A stretch of 7,317 bases of DNA from Verrucomicrobiales bacterium (GTDB lineage Bacteria; Verrucomicrobiota; Verrucomicrobiia; Verrucomicrobiales; DEV007): contig JALRFZ010000759.1 of the NCBI GenBank assembly GCA_023253615.1, positions 1 through 7,317 of the forward strand, read 5' to 3'. Position numbers and translations under genes: made by a program. Of the stretch, positions 1 to 6,636 are shown piece by piece; position 1 is the first letter of the stretch; the number at the start of each line of letters is the position of its first letter. The notes under the pieces are model-generated. The model was not told the origin of the DNA and did no database searches. It saw only the letters and a list, made by a program, of their open reading frames with translations.

Positions 1-2049
1 GTCGAATCCGGTCTGGAACTTGTTCGCGACGAGGAGGATCTGGTAATCCTCGCCCTTGAAGGCCTCGCGGATGTCGCGGCCGTTCAGGTTCGGGTTGAGG
101 GCCTTGCTCGTCTCGGTGAAACCATCGGGACCGGAGTCCGGATCATTCACTTCACCGGAAAAGGCGACGAGCGTTCCCATGGGATAGCCCTGCTCGGCGA
201 TGTATTTCTCGATCGCCAGTTTCCAGCGCACCGCCTCGATCCGCGACCCGACCACGACCATCGCCTTCGCCTTCGCCTTGCCGTCGAGGAGCGGGGCTAC
301 GGTGGAGCGGAAATGCTCGACCACGATCTGCACCTTCTGGGCGATGTTGTAGGGGTGGAGGCGCACCCAGCCCATGATGCCCTTCATGGCGGCGGACCGC
401 TCGACCGTCTTCTCGTCATAGTCTTTGCCCTCCTGGGCCAGCTTGAAGGCCAGCTTGTAGCTGAGGTAGTTTTGGAGGACGTCGAGGATGAAGCCCTCCT
501 CGATCGCCTGCCGCATCGAGTAGACGTGGAAGGGCGCCGGCACGTTGTCCGCGGCCGGCTTCCGGGTGGGATCGGGCCGGGTGCCGAAGAGTTCCAGCGT
601 CTTCGCCTTGGGCGTGGCGGTGAAGGCGACGAAGGTGATGCCGGCGCTGTCGGCCCGGGCGCTCATCTGGGCGGCGAGGAGGTCCTCGGTGCTGACCTCG
701 CCGCCGTCCTTCAGCTCCTCCAGTTCCTCGGGACTGAGGACGGCCTTGAGCTTGGCGGCGGCTTCACCGCTCTGGGAGCTGTGGGCCTCGTCGGCGATCA
801 CGGCGAATCGTTTGCCCTCGGTCGCCGCCAGCTCGCGGACCGCCTCTAGGGCGAAGGGGAAGGTCTGCACCGTGCAGACCACGATCTTCTTGTCGCCCGA
901 GAGGGCCTCGGCCAGTTCGCCGCTCTTGCTCCCGGCCTTGCCGGTGATCGTCGCCACCACGCCGGTCTTCCGCTGGAAGCTGAAGAGCGCCTCCTGGAGC
1001 TGGGCGTCGATCACGTTCCGGTCGGAGACGACGAGGACACTGTCGAAGAGCTTCCGGTTCGCGGCGTCGTGAAGCTCGGAGAAAAAGTGGGCCGTCCACG
1101 CGATCGAGTTCGTCTTGCCCGATCCGGCGCTGTGCTGGACGAGGTATTTCGTGCCGGACCCGTCGGCGAGGACCGCGGACTGGAGTTTCCGGGTCACGTC
1201 GAGCTGGTGGTAGCGGGGGAAGAGGATCCGGGCCAGGGTCTTCTTGCGGTCATACTGGCCGATGCAGTAACGGCCGAGGATCTCGAGCCAGCTCTCGCGC
1301 TCCCAGACCTGTTCCCAGAGGTAGGCGGTGCGGTGGCCGCCGGCGGGATTGGGCGGATTACCGGCACCGCCCTCGTCGCCTTGGTTGAAAGGCAGGAAGG
1401 TGGTCCCCTTCCCTTCGAGACGGGTCGTCATGTGGACCTCGGAGTTGCTCACCGCGAAGTGGACGAGGGCACCCCCGGGGAAGGACAGGAGCGGTTCGGC
1501 CGCCCCGCCCTTCGGCTTCGGGTCGCGGTCGTAGCGGTATTGGTCGATCGCGTCGCCGATGCTCTGCGTGAAGTCGGTCTTCAGCTCCGCCGTCGCCACG
1601 GGCAGGCCGTTGAGGAAGAGGACGAGGTCGAGGCTGTTTTCGCTGTGGAGCGAATAGCGCACCTGCCGGACGACGCGGAGGCGGTTGGCCTGGTAGCGCG
1701 TGAGGATCTCCTCGTTGAGGGCGAGGGCGGGTCGGAATTGAGCCACCGGGAGCGCTTGGCGCAGGCCCATCACATCGACGCCGTTGCGGAGCACGTCGAG
1801 GGTGCCTCGCTGGTCAAGCTGGGCGCGGACCCGATCCAAGAGGGTTGCCTCGGCGGCCGAACCCTGTTGCTTCACCAGGGTCTCCCAGGCCTTCGGTTGG
1901 GTTTCCTGGACCCACGCGAGCAGGTCGGAAGGCAGGAGGGCGCGGGCGCGGTCGTAGCGGGCCGCGTCGCCCTCGGCGTGGAGCCAGCCGTGATCGGCGA
2001 GGTGGGCGCAGATCTCGGATTCGAGGGCGATTTCTTGGTGGAGGGACAT
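1..2049 (-). CDS. hsdR: Type I restriction-modification endonuclease subunit R (HsdR), C-terminus outside the window
   Basis: HsdR is the ATP-driven DNA translocase and nuclease of a type I restriction complex, acting with HsdM and HsdS on unmodified DNA. The frame is open from the ATG at 2049 to the window edge (683 codons), so roughly the last third of a family of about 1000 residues is missing. The N-terminal nuclease core shows D141 in SLDLVLF, then E155 and K157 in TAELKTD, the PD-(D/E)xK pattern. The motor follows: Walker A HSAGSGKT at about 306-313, DEAH at 420-423 followed by SSQSGE, TATP at 477-480, and the helicase-2 motif NKFQTGFD at the very end. No frameshift or stop is seen. The start gives MSLHQEIALESEI, lies 20 bp after the PIN gene stop, and has no recognisable ribosome binding site. 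Its first 26 codons are also found in the relic at 4702-4887. Assignment is firm; activity also depends on the unseen part and on HsdM and HsdS. Confidence 0.96.
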   Translation of the reverse strand, partial: MSLHQEIALESEICAHLADHGWLHAEGDAARYDRARALLPSDLLAWVQETQPKAWETLVKQQGSAAEATLLDRVRAQLDQRGTLDVLRNGVDVMGLRQALPVAQFRPALALNEEILTRYQANRLRVVRQVRYSLHSENSLDLVLFLNGLPVATAELKTDFTQSIGDAIDQYRYDRDPKPKGGAAEPLLSFPGGALVHFAVSNSEVHMTTRLEGKGTTFLPFNQGDEGGAGNPPNPAGGHRTAYLWEQVWERESWLEILGRYCIGQYDRKKTLARILFPRYHQLDVTRKLQSAVLADGSGTKYLVQHSAGSGKTNSIAWTAHFFSELHDAANRKLFDSVLVVSDRNVIDAQLQEALFSFQRKTGVVATITGKAGSKSGELAEALSGDKKIVVCTVQTFPFALEAVRELAATEGKRFAVIADEAHSSQSGEAAAKLKAVLSPEELEELKDGGEVSTEDLLAAQMSARADSAGITFVAFTATPKAKTLELFGTRPDPTRKPAADNVPAPFHVYSMRQAIEEGFILDVLQNYLSYKLAFKLAQEGKDYDEKTVERSAAMKGIMGWVRLHPYNIAQKVQIVVEHFRSTVAPLLDGKAKAKAMVVVGSRIEAVRWKLAIEKYIAEQGYPMGTLVAFSGEVNDPDSGPDGFTETSKALNPNLNGRDIREAFKGEDYQILLVANKFQTGFD

Positions 2050-2069
2050 GGGTGAGACGACGCTTGGAT

Positions 2070-2681
2070 TCAGACTTCGAGACTCGCCAGCACATCTCCA
2101 TGACGGTTCTTCACGTCGTTGAAATAGGATCGTATTGCACTGATGGCGTGGTCTTCGGAAGTCACAAAGCCGCTGCTGAATGCGAGGCGCAGAAGACCAT
2201 CGTGTTTCATGCCTTCGCAACCACCGCGTTTCAAGACTTCATACCCTTTCAGATGATGAACGCGCAAAAGGAGTTGTTCCCAACAAACCACCTTCAGTTT
2301 TGCCCGATCTGCTGCGGTTGAGAGTCGTGCATGGGTTTCCAAGGCGCGCTTGTCACCTGTAACGACGATGCCTCCGCTTGCCTCCGCTTCGGCGAAGAGG
2401 ATCGCCTCACCGGGATCCATTCCGCCGTGCAGGAGCCTTTCCTGTCGGTCGATGTCCGCCGCTGCTTCGATGATCCCATGCACCTTGCAGAATGCGTCGA
2501 GGTGGTCCCGATGGACTTCATTCTCGAGCTTTTTGCTCGAACGGGAAACCCGGGCTTTCAAACTCGCCAGATACTGGATCCGGATTTCATCATCACGGAC
2601 ATCGAGCAATTCCGGAAGCCAGGGCAGGAACCCGCAGGCCGCGAGTTTGACCACGACGTCCACATCGCTGAAGTAGATCAT
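2070..2681 (-). CDS. PIN-like domain nuclease, putative partner of the adjacent ImmA/IrrE peptidase
   Basis: The 203-residue protein starts MIYFSDVDVVVKLAACGFL, a PIN-type first strand with acidic residues D6 and D8. It continues with DPGEAILFAEAEA (D89, E92) and IVVTGDKRALE (D110), the usual order of acidic metal-binding residues in PIN RNases. From about 120 to the end it has an extra basic and helical part that I do not recognise. PIN domains are typically ribonucleases, many of them toxins. The start codon overlaps the immA-like stop (ATGA at 2678-2681), so the two are probably translationally coupled and may form a two-gene module. Base composition is lower in GC than flanking hsdR (29 of 60 at 2101-2160), which fits a separate origin. 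I infer RNase activity from the residues only; it could instead be an inactive or structural PIN protein. Confidence 0.72.
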   Translation of the reverse strand: MIYFSDVDVVVKLAACGFLPWLPELLDVRDDEIRIQYLASLKARVSRSSKKLENEVHRDHLDAFCKVHGIIEAAADIDRQERLLHGGMDPGEAILFAEAEASGGIVVTGDKRALETHARLSTAADRAKLKVVCWEQLLLRVHHLKGYEVLKRGGCEGMKHDGLLRLAFSSGFVTSEDHAISAIRSYFNDVKNRHGDVLASLEV

Positions 2682-3703
2682 CCCCGCGGCGTGGTGGCGC
2701 GGGTGATCCAGTCCATCGAGTCCTCCGACAGAGCGTCCGGATCCAGATGCGTTTCCAACGCCGCTTTCAGATAAGTCGCCGCGTCGTCATCTTTCTCGAT
2801 TCGGGTCACCGCTCCGTTGGCGAGACTCCATTGCCCGGTGGTGAATCCGTAGTTGAGTGCCAGGACACCGGGAGCGATCCGGCATTTGTTTCCCAGGGAA
2901 ATCGCAGCGGCGGCGAGTTGGGAGACGCCCATGCTGCGCGTCGAGTTCAATCCCAGATCGGGAAAACCGGTGAGAAGCCGGACCGCGAAGTCGTTCGCAT
3001 CGGTCTCGTCTTTTTCGTCCGAGGTCTTGTCGATCTTCTCATCGACGAGGGTTTGGCCGGGCTTGAGATGCCGGTGGTGGATATGCCCGAGCTCGTGGGC
3101 GACGATGAAGGCGATCCACGATGGACTTTTGCGTTGGCTCAAAACGACGATTACGGGACGATCACCGACCATGGTGGTCAATGCATCGGGCCTCTTGGCG
3201 CCGGCGGGAAGATTCCGCAAATGGATCACCGGGATGCCGAGAGACCACGACGCATCGAGAATGTGCCGAAGGCAGACCCAGGGGCGATCGGAATCCCGCA
3301 GGAGAAGCTCACGCCATTTTTCGGGGGCCGGGACTTCGCCAGCGGACTTTCCCTCCGGATAGGCTGCGGCCACGGCGCGGGCGACCCCGAGCGCATAATG
3401 CGTCGTGAGGCAGACGTCCGCTTCGGTGATGCCCTTCGCCTTCTTGTATCTGACGCCTTCGCTTTTCGTGAAAACCGGGACCTGATCCGCGTCGAGGAGA
3501 CTCGCGAGACTGAAGCCGAGACGGGCACAGAGGTAGGACGCCGCCTCGCGGAAACCGCCGGGGGAATCCGCAATGGAGTCCTCCCACCAAGACGGAAGGA
3601 CCGTCTCGTTCAGAAACTTCGGCTTCACGCCGGCCTTCGAAAGGCGGGCGCGGAGCTGCTTCATCGGGTTCTTGATGGTGGCGTTGGTTTTTCCGGCAGG
3701 CAC
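2678..3703 (-). CDS. ImmA/IrrE-family zinc metallopeptidase
   Basis: The 341-residue protein carries the zinc peptidase signature AFIVAHELGHIHHRH, with H203, E204 and H207 as the HExxH motif. About 28 residues later comes ETDANDFAVRLL, the family's E-A-N-x-F-A helix that normally gives the third zinc ligand. Here the usual Glu is Asp (D235), a conservative but notable change. The first 140 residues (for example LPSWWEDSIADSPGG at 37-51) are helical and precede the peptidase, as in larger members that have an N-terminal regulatory region; I cannot confirm a helix-turn-helix. The family cleaves repressors or antitoxins in stress responses and mobile-element control. Start choice: GTG at 3703; an ATG at 3664 (residue 14) is a real alternative, and neither has a Shine-Dalgarno sequence. 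It overlaps the PIN gene by four bases and has its own 141-bp upstream gap with a possible promoter. Confidence 0.85.
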   Translation of the reverse strand: MPAGKTNATIKNPMKQLRARLSKAGVKPKFLNETVLPSWWEDSIADSPGGFREAASYLCARLGFSLASLLDADQVPVFTKSEGVRYKKAKGITEADVCLTTHYALGVARAVAAAYPEGKSAGEVPAPEKWRELLLRDSDRPWVCLRHILDASWSLGIPVIHLRNLPAGAKRPDALTTMVGDRPVIVVLSQRKSPSWIAFIVAHELGHIHHRHLKPGQTLVDEKIDKTSDEKDETDANDFAVRLLTGFPDLGLNSTRSMGVSQLAAAAISLGNKCRIAPGVLALNYGFTTGQWSLANGAVTRIEKDDDAATYLKAALETHLDPDALSEDSMDWITRATTPRG

Positions 3704-3724
3704 AGTGTGTTGGAGGTTGACGCG

Positions 3725-3754
3725 ATCTTAAGGGCGGACGCGGGGCTCTGGCAA
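3725..3754 (-). promoter_or_regulatory. Possible sigma70-type promoter for immA-pin(-hsdR)
   Basis: On the minus strand a -35-like TTGCCA (3749-3754) is followed after 18 bp by a -10-like TAAGAT (3725-3730), 22 bases before the GTG at 3703. Five of six and four of six bases fit the consensus. It lies in the only sizeable gap between the second GIY-YIG gene and immA. No experimental support is available, and such matches occur by chance. Confidence 0.35.
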
Positions 3755-3810
3755 GCAACTTGGTGATCGACACATCCAAGTAAGAGTAGCTTCCAATCGG
3801 CTATTGTTCA

Positions 3811-3822
3811 ATCCCCGGGGAT
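3811..3822. repeat. 12-bp perfect palindrome in the GIY-YIG/immA gap
   Basis: ATCCCCGGGGAT is a perfect palindrome 22 bp downstream of the GIY-YIG stop and about 60 bp upstream of the possible immA promoter. The nine bases TGGTGATCG overlap its right edge (3822-3830) and recur at 3761-3769 just upstream of the promoter. It could be an operator or a chance GC-rich palindrome. It has no U-tract, so it is not a standard terminator. Confidence 0.3.
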
Positions 3823-3844
3823 GGTGATCGGCCTTTCCGGTCTC

Positions 3845-4702
3845 TCAGGGGGTCTGCCGCTTCACGGCATCGAGGGTCTTCCCGTCCTGGGTCTTCCACT
3901 CGATCCAGCCGTTGGCGGTCCGGCCCATCAGGATCGCGGCGGCCTTGCTGGGGTTGGGAAAGAGGAGGTCTTTCGTCACGACGAGGAGCTCACCCTCCCG
4001 CTTCAAGTCGCCGGCCTCGATCAACTGCCCGCGCTGTTGATCCCAGGTGCAGCCGGCGAACGAGGGCACGCTCTTGGCCCGCCCTTTCGACCCCTTGAGC
4101 ACGACGAAGCCTTCCTCGGTGTATTGGCCCCGGCCCTCGGCCCCGGACGCATTGCAGTAGAAGATCTCCTCGGCCTCCTTGCCGGCGACCGGCTTGGCGA
4201 CCGGGTCGAAAATGGGAAATCCGAGCGTCGCGAGCAGGGTGTGCCCGGTCTCGTAGATCTCGAGGCAATCGGCCTCGAGCGGCGCGGGCGTGTGCGGTTT
4301 GGTGCCGCTGTTCCCGTTCTCGTCGCCGTAGCGGCCCGCCTTGCGCACGGCCTGGAGACAGTGCCATTCCAGAAAGAGCGCGTGGGTCTGCGTGAGACTG
4401 TTCGTCCGCGAGATGAGGACGGCGGCCCGCTCCCAGAAGTCCTTCTTGTCGTGGTGGGCCTTGAGGCGGGAGCGGAGGTCGCCGGTCTGGCCGATGTAGA
4501 CCCGCGGCTCGCCGGTCTCCTCGCTCTGGCCGAAGAGGAAATAGACCGCGACCTGGTCGCTTTCCGGCATCTTGAGGAAGTCGCCGAGGAGACTGCGGGG
4601 CACCTCGATGACCTGGACGATCCGGGTCGTGATCTCGGCCACCCGGATGCCGCGGGGATCGCCGCCCGGGAGGAAGATCTGGATGGTTTTCGGGGTGGGC
4701 AT
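3845..4702 (-). CDS. GIY-YIG nuclease-domain protein with C-terminal DUF4357 (complete copy)
   Basis: The 285-residue protein has the GIY-YIG nuclease fold. The first motif is VAVYFLF (51-57, degenerate GIY), the second is VYIGQT (68-73, YIG), then LRSRLKAHH with the catalytic-type Arg R79, and finally ALFLEWH with E112, the metal-binding Glu. The middle (about 125-200) is conserved but of unknown role. Residues about 225-281 match DUF4357: LIEAG, TKDLLF, NPSKAAAILMGR, ANGWIEWK, GKTL. Such proteins are found beside type I restriction genes, and their role there is unsettled. The ATG shares one base with the stop of the hsdR/hsdS relic (TGATG), which I read as an original hsdS-GIY junction. 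A second, partial copy is at 6676-7317; over the 213 shared residues I count 31 differences and no gaps. The substrate is unknown; a DNA-processing accessory role is only inferred. Confidence 0.88.
   Translation of the reverse strand: MPTPKTIQIFLPGGDPRGIRVAEITTRIVQVIEVPRSLLGDFLKMPESDQVAVYFLFGQSEETGEPRVYIGQTGDLRSRLKAHHDKKDFWERAAVLISRTNSLTQTHALFLEWHCLQAVRKAGRYGDENGNSGTKPHTPAPLEADCLEIYETGHTLLATLGFPIFDPVAKPVAGKEAEEIFYCNASGAEGRGQYTEEGFVVLKGSKGRAKSVPSFAGCTWDQQRGQLIEAGDLKREGELLVVTKDLLFPNPSKAAAILMGRTANGWIEWKTQDGKTLDAVKRQTP
4220..4486. repeat. Near-identical segment shared with 7051-7317 (GIY-YIG copy 1)
   Basis: These 267 bp, encoding residues 73-161 of the GIY-YIG protein, differ from 7051-7317 at about 16 positions by eye (about 94% identity), in the same orientation. 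Only one change alters a residue (S78 to A). Identity drops sharply to the 3' side. The repeat probably continues into the unseen 5' part of the other copy. Confidence 0.9.
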
Positions 4703-4887
4703 CAGGCAGGGAAGGTGGGTTCGAGGTTTCGCATGTCGATCTGCCCGATGACGGCGGCAGATGTCAGCGCGATGCGGAGTGCTTGGATCGGGTGGATGGC
4801 GCGTTGGGCTTCGGCGGAAAGCCAGCCGTGATCGGCGGGGTGGGCGAAGATCTCGGTCACGAAGGCGTTTCGCTGGGGGAGGCTCAT
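4702..4887 (-). pseudogene. Hybrid relic: hsdR N-terminus joined to hsdS C-terminal tail
   Basis: This 61-codon frame starts MSLPQRNAFVTEIFAHPADHGWLSAE. It aligns without gaps to the first 26 residues of the intact HsdR in this window (shared M-S-L, Q, E-I, A-H, A-D-H-G-W-L, A-E). At DNA level the first 69 bases match hsdR at about 55 positions (about 80%). From about codon 33 it changes to ALRIALTSAAVIGQIDMRN, which resembles the conserved C-terminal end of HsdS specificity subunits (typically ALISAAVTGKIDVR). Neither HsdR nor HsdS function can survive in 61 residues. The ATG overlaps the hipA stop (ATGA, 4884-4887), and the stop overlaps the GIY-YIG ATG (TGATG). Both ends therefore look like natural operon joints, with the deletion in between at roughly 4785-4811. 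An in-frame ATG at 4929 is less likely because hsdR homology begins at 4887. It may still be translated as a coupling peptide. Confidence 0.82.
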
Positions 4888-6200
4888 GCGGGGTCTTGCT
4901 TCTTGGCTTCGGAGAAATGGCGCCGGCACTCTTCGGCCCGATCGGAGATGGCGGCCGCGAGCCGGCGCACGAACGCGCCCCCGACCGGGATGGAACCGGC
5001 GGCGATCGCTTCGCCCACTTCCGAGGCGGCCTCAGGCATGGCGGAGGCCATCCGGATGAGGCGCTCGGTCACGAGAGCGGGATCGAGCTTCCACTCCTCG
5101 GCGGCTTTTCTCCAATGGTCCCTCCCGATCTTCCAGAGGAGGTAGTCGCCGCCGATCTTCATGGCGAGTTTTGCTTTTTTGGGAAGGATATCGCGTGGAT
5201 AGGGCAGGCACGAGGAGAGATCGTAGAGGGGAGCCAGCCGGATTTGACCTCCGCCGGCGAGCAGAAATCCATGGTTTTTGGCGTGGGCGTCGGTTCCGCC
5301 GATGAGCCAATGGTAGATCAGGGCATCGAGAAAGCGCTCGACATCTTCCTGGGGTCTTGCCGAGTGGTCGCGGATCAATTCGAAGATCTCGGACGCGGAG
5401 GGGCCGCCCTGATTCTGGTATTTGATCTCGGGCATCCGACCGAGCGCCTGGCAGGTATCTTCCTGATGGATGCGCACGATCCGGCCACCGACGGCCGCAC
5501 GGTCGAACCGCTCCACGATGATGACGGGGATATCCCCGATCCGTTCCGTCCACGATCTCGCCGTCTGGAGCCCGAGACGGCGGGCGAGCTGCAGACAGAA
5601 GTGCTCGTTCTCTTCGTAGTGGTGGAATGCCCCGACGTTCGGCTTGAGGATGTGGGTTGTCGGCGTGGTCCCTTCCGGAATCCCCCATCGTTTTGATTCG
5701 GAGTCCCGATACAGTCCGATCTTTGCCTGTGCTCCGGCGAGGCTGAATTGTCCGACGTCGCCGATGCGGCGCGCGCGACTGTGGTCGTTCACCAGATCCG
5801 AGATGCGTTCGACGAGTTCGTCGTCCGCCAGCCAGGCGACACCGTCCGGCGCTTTTCCGGCGAGCCAGCGTCCGGCACTCTCCGGGGGGATGAACTGCAC
5901 TGCCCCGGCGCACTCCTCGCCGACGTGGGACAGCAAACGGAACGGGTTGCGTGCCGATACCTGGAAGCGTTGCCCCCAGCGACGCAGCACTTCGTTGTTG
6001 TCCGGCAACAATCCCGAGAGGAAGGGGCGCACCACGGCGTCGTCATGTTCCCGGCGCGTGAGCGGCATGGAAAGCGAGAGCGGGAAGGAGGCGCGATCCT
6101 CGCGCCAGGTGGCGTCGTACTCGAAGCGGAGGCGATCCCTTCCGTAGCGCAGGACGCCGACGCGCCTCCCGTCATGGATGGCCTCCAGCGACTCGCTCAT
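4884..6200 (-). CDS. hipA: HipA-family serine/threonine kinase (toxin-like)
   Basis: The 438-residue protein has the length of E. coli HipA and its motifs in order. The N-terminal HipA_N part has PLSLSMPL (40-47) and FLSGLLPDN (60-68). A loop FSLAGAQAK (152-160) has S153 where HipA is autophosphorylated. HILKPN (183-188) has the ATP-binding Lys K186. The C-lobe has GGTDAHAKNHG (301-311) with catalytic D304 and Asn N309, then APLYDLSS (323-330) with D327 as the metal-binding Asp. D304-N309-D327 spacing matches E. coli D309-N314-D332. Known HipA kinases phosphorylate glutamyl- or other aminoacyl-tRNA synthetases and stop growth; the target here is unknown. The ATG at 6200 overlaps the hipB stop (ATGA), fixing the start, although the frame is open further upstream. 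The stop overlaps the hsdR-like relic, so hipA once led straight into an hsdR gene. All key residues are present. Confidence 0.93.
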   Translation of the reverse strand: MSESLEAIHDGRRVGVLRYGRDRLRFEYDATWREDRASFPLSLSMPLTRREHDDAVVRPFLSGLLPDNNEVLRRWGQRFQVSARNPFRLLSHVGEECAGAVQFIPPESAGRWLAGKAPDGVAWLADDELVERISDLVNDHSRARRIGDVGQFSLAGAQAKIGLYRDSESKRWGIPEGTTPTTHILKPNVGAFHHYEENEHFCLQLARRLGLQTARSWTERIGDIPVIIVERFDRAAVGGRIVRIHQEDTCQALGRMPEIKYQNQGGPSASEIFELIRDHSARPQEDVERFLDALIYHWLIGGTDAHAKNHGFLLAGGGQIRLAPLYDLSSCLPYPRDILPKKAKLAMKIGGDYLLWKIGRDHWRKAAEEWKLDPALVTERLIRMASAMPEAASEVGEAIAAGSIPVGGAFVRRLAAAISDRAEECRRHFSEAKKQDPA

Positions 6201-6490
6201 TCGGTGGCGGTGTTGAGGTGATTCCCGAGCAAGGCGTCGAGATCCACCAGCCCCGCGTTTGCCGCGCCCGATCCTGGCGGAGGTGCCACCCCGACCTGCG
6301 CTTCCAGGTCGAGGGCGCGCAGGGTGCGCATGACGAGTCCGATGTGGGCGGTCGTTTTCCCCGCCTCGAACTGGCTCACCCAGAGGCGTTGGACACCGAT
6401 CTTCGAGGCGAGTTCGCTCTGGCTCCAACCGAGAGACTTCCGCCGATCCCGGACGAGCGCCCCCATGTCTTTCACCGATCGCACGATCAT
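6197..6490 (-). CDS. hipB: HipB-like XRE-family repressor/antitoxin
   Basis: The 97-residue protein has a helix-turn-helix at about 23-43 (SQSELASKIGVQRLWVSQFE), preceded by MGALVRDRRKSLGW, a typical XRE/Cro-CI domain. The C-terminal tail (about 66-97) is Gly/Ala/Pro-rich, ends VDLDALLGNHLNTATE and could contact the kinase. HipB proteins bind operators in their own promoter and hold HipA inactive. The gene precedes hipA with an ATGA overlap, the standard antitoxin-first order. Start choice: ATG at 6490. The frame stays open upstream to an ATG at 6739, but that extension translates the operator repeats (recurring RSH tripeptides) and part of the neighbouring GIY-YIG gene, so it is rejected. 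No Shine-Dalgarno sequence precedes the ATG; a -10-like box lies 5 bp upstream, suggesting a leaderless message. Confidence 0.9.
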   Translation of the reverse strand: MIVRSVKDMGALVRDRRKSLGWSQSELASKIGVQRLWVSQFEAGKTTAHIGLVMRTLRALDLEAQVGVAPPPGSGAANAGLVDLDALLGNHLNTATE

Positions 6491-6495
6491 GAGCG

Positions 6496-6524
6496 AATCT
6501 AACGCGGCATGTGATCGCATGCAA
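6496..6524 (-). promoter_or_regulatory. Candidate hipBA promoter, probably giving a leaderless transcript
   Basis: On the minus strand TTGCAT (6519-6524) and TAGATT (6496-6501, four of six bases) are 17 bp apart. The start point expected about seven bases after the -10 falls at or next to the A of the hipB ATG (6490), consistent with the lack of a ribosome binding site. The first operator (6507-6522) lies between the boxes and overlaps the -35, an ideal place for autorepression. The -35 is weak (three of six). Confidence 0.45.
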
Positions 6525-6576
6525 GCGAGGAGTGCATGTGATCGAATGCATGGTGAAAAGGGATGCGATCGAATGC
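6507..6576. promoter_or_regulatory. Array of three palindromic operators upstream of hipB
   Basis: Three 16-bp near-palindromes centred on GATC occur at 6507-6522 (GCATGTGATCGCATGC), 6534-6549 (GCATGTGATCGAATGC) and 6561-6576 (GGATGCGATCGAATGC). Consensus half-sites are GCATGY and RMATGC around GATC. Centres are exactly 27 bp apart, and the 11-bp spacers are not conserved, so the boxes rather than a long tandem repeat are maintained. By analogy with E. coli hipBA, which has several HipB operators, these are the probable binding sites of the HipB-like repressor. The proximal site sits inside the candidate promoter. Confidence 0.8.
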
Positions 6577-6612
6577 GCGGGGTGGGGTTGGGTGGAGGCG
6601 TGTCCGGGCTTG

Positions 6613-6636
6613 GGGAAAAACGCCGCCTTTTTTCCC
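6613..6636. repeat. A/T-tract inverted repeat downstream of the partial GIY-YIG gene
   Basis: GGGAAAAA (6613-6620) and TTTTTCCC (6629-6636) form an exact 8-bp inverted repeat with an 8-base GC-rich loop, 40 bp past the GIY-YIG stop on the minus strand. It could be a weak terminator separating that gene from hipBA, but only three pairs are G-C and there is no U-tract outside the stem. Confidence 0.25.

Noticed and set aside
1069..2055. Long plus-strand open frame (328 codons) opposite hsdR, and similar plus-strand frames at 2747-3766, 3821-4831 and 4761-5696
   Set aside because: They lie antisense to genes with clear family motifs, show no recognisable domains, and are expected by chance in high-GC sequence where the complementary frame rarely has stops.
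4888..4929. Upstream ATG giving a 75-residue version of the hsdR/hsdS relic
   Set aside because: The 14 extra residues lie inside the end of hipA and have no counterpart in HsdR; homology starts exactly at the ATG at 4887.
6507..6576. Three repeats read as a short CRISPR array
   Set aside because: The repeats are 16-bp palindromes with 11-bp spacers, too short for CRISPR, there are no cas genes, and their position in the hipB promoter fits operators.
6613..6636. Inverted repeat as a firm intrinsic terminator
   Set aside because: The stem is mostly A-T and no T-run follows it on either strand, so it is listed only as a low-confidence repeat.
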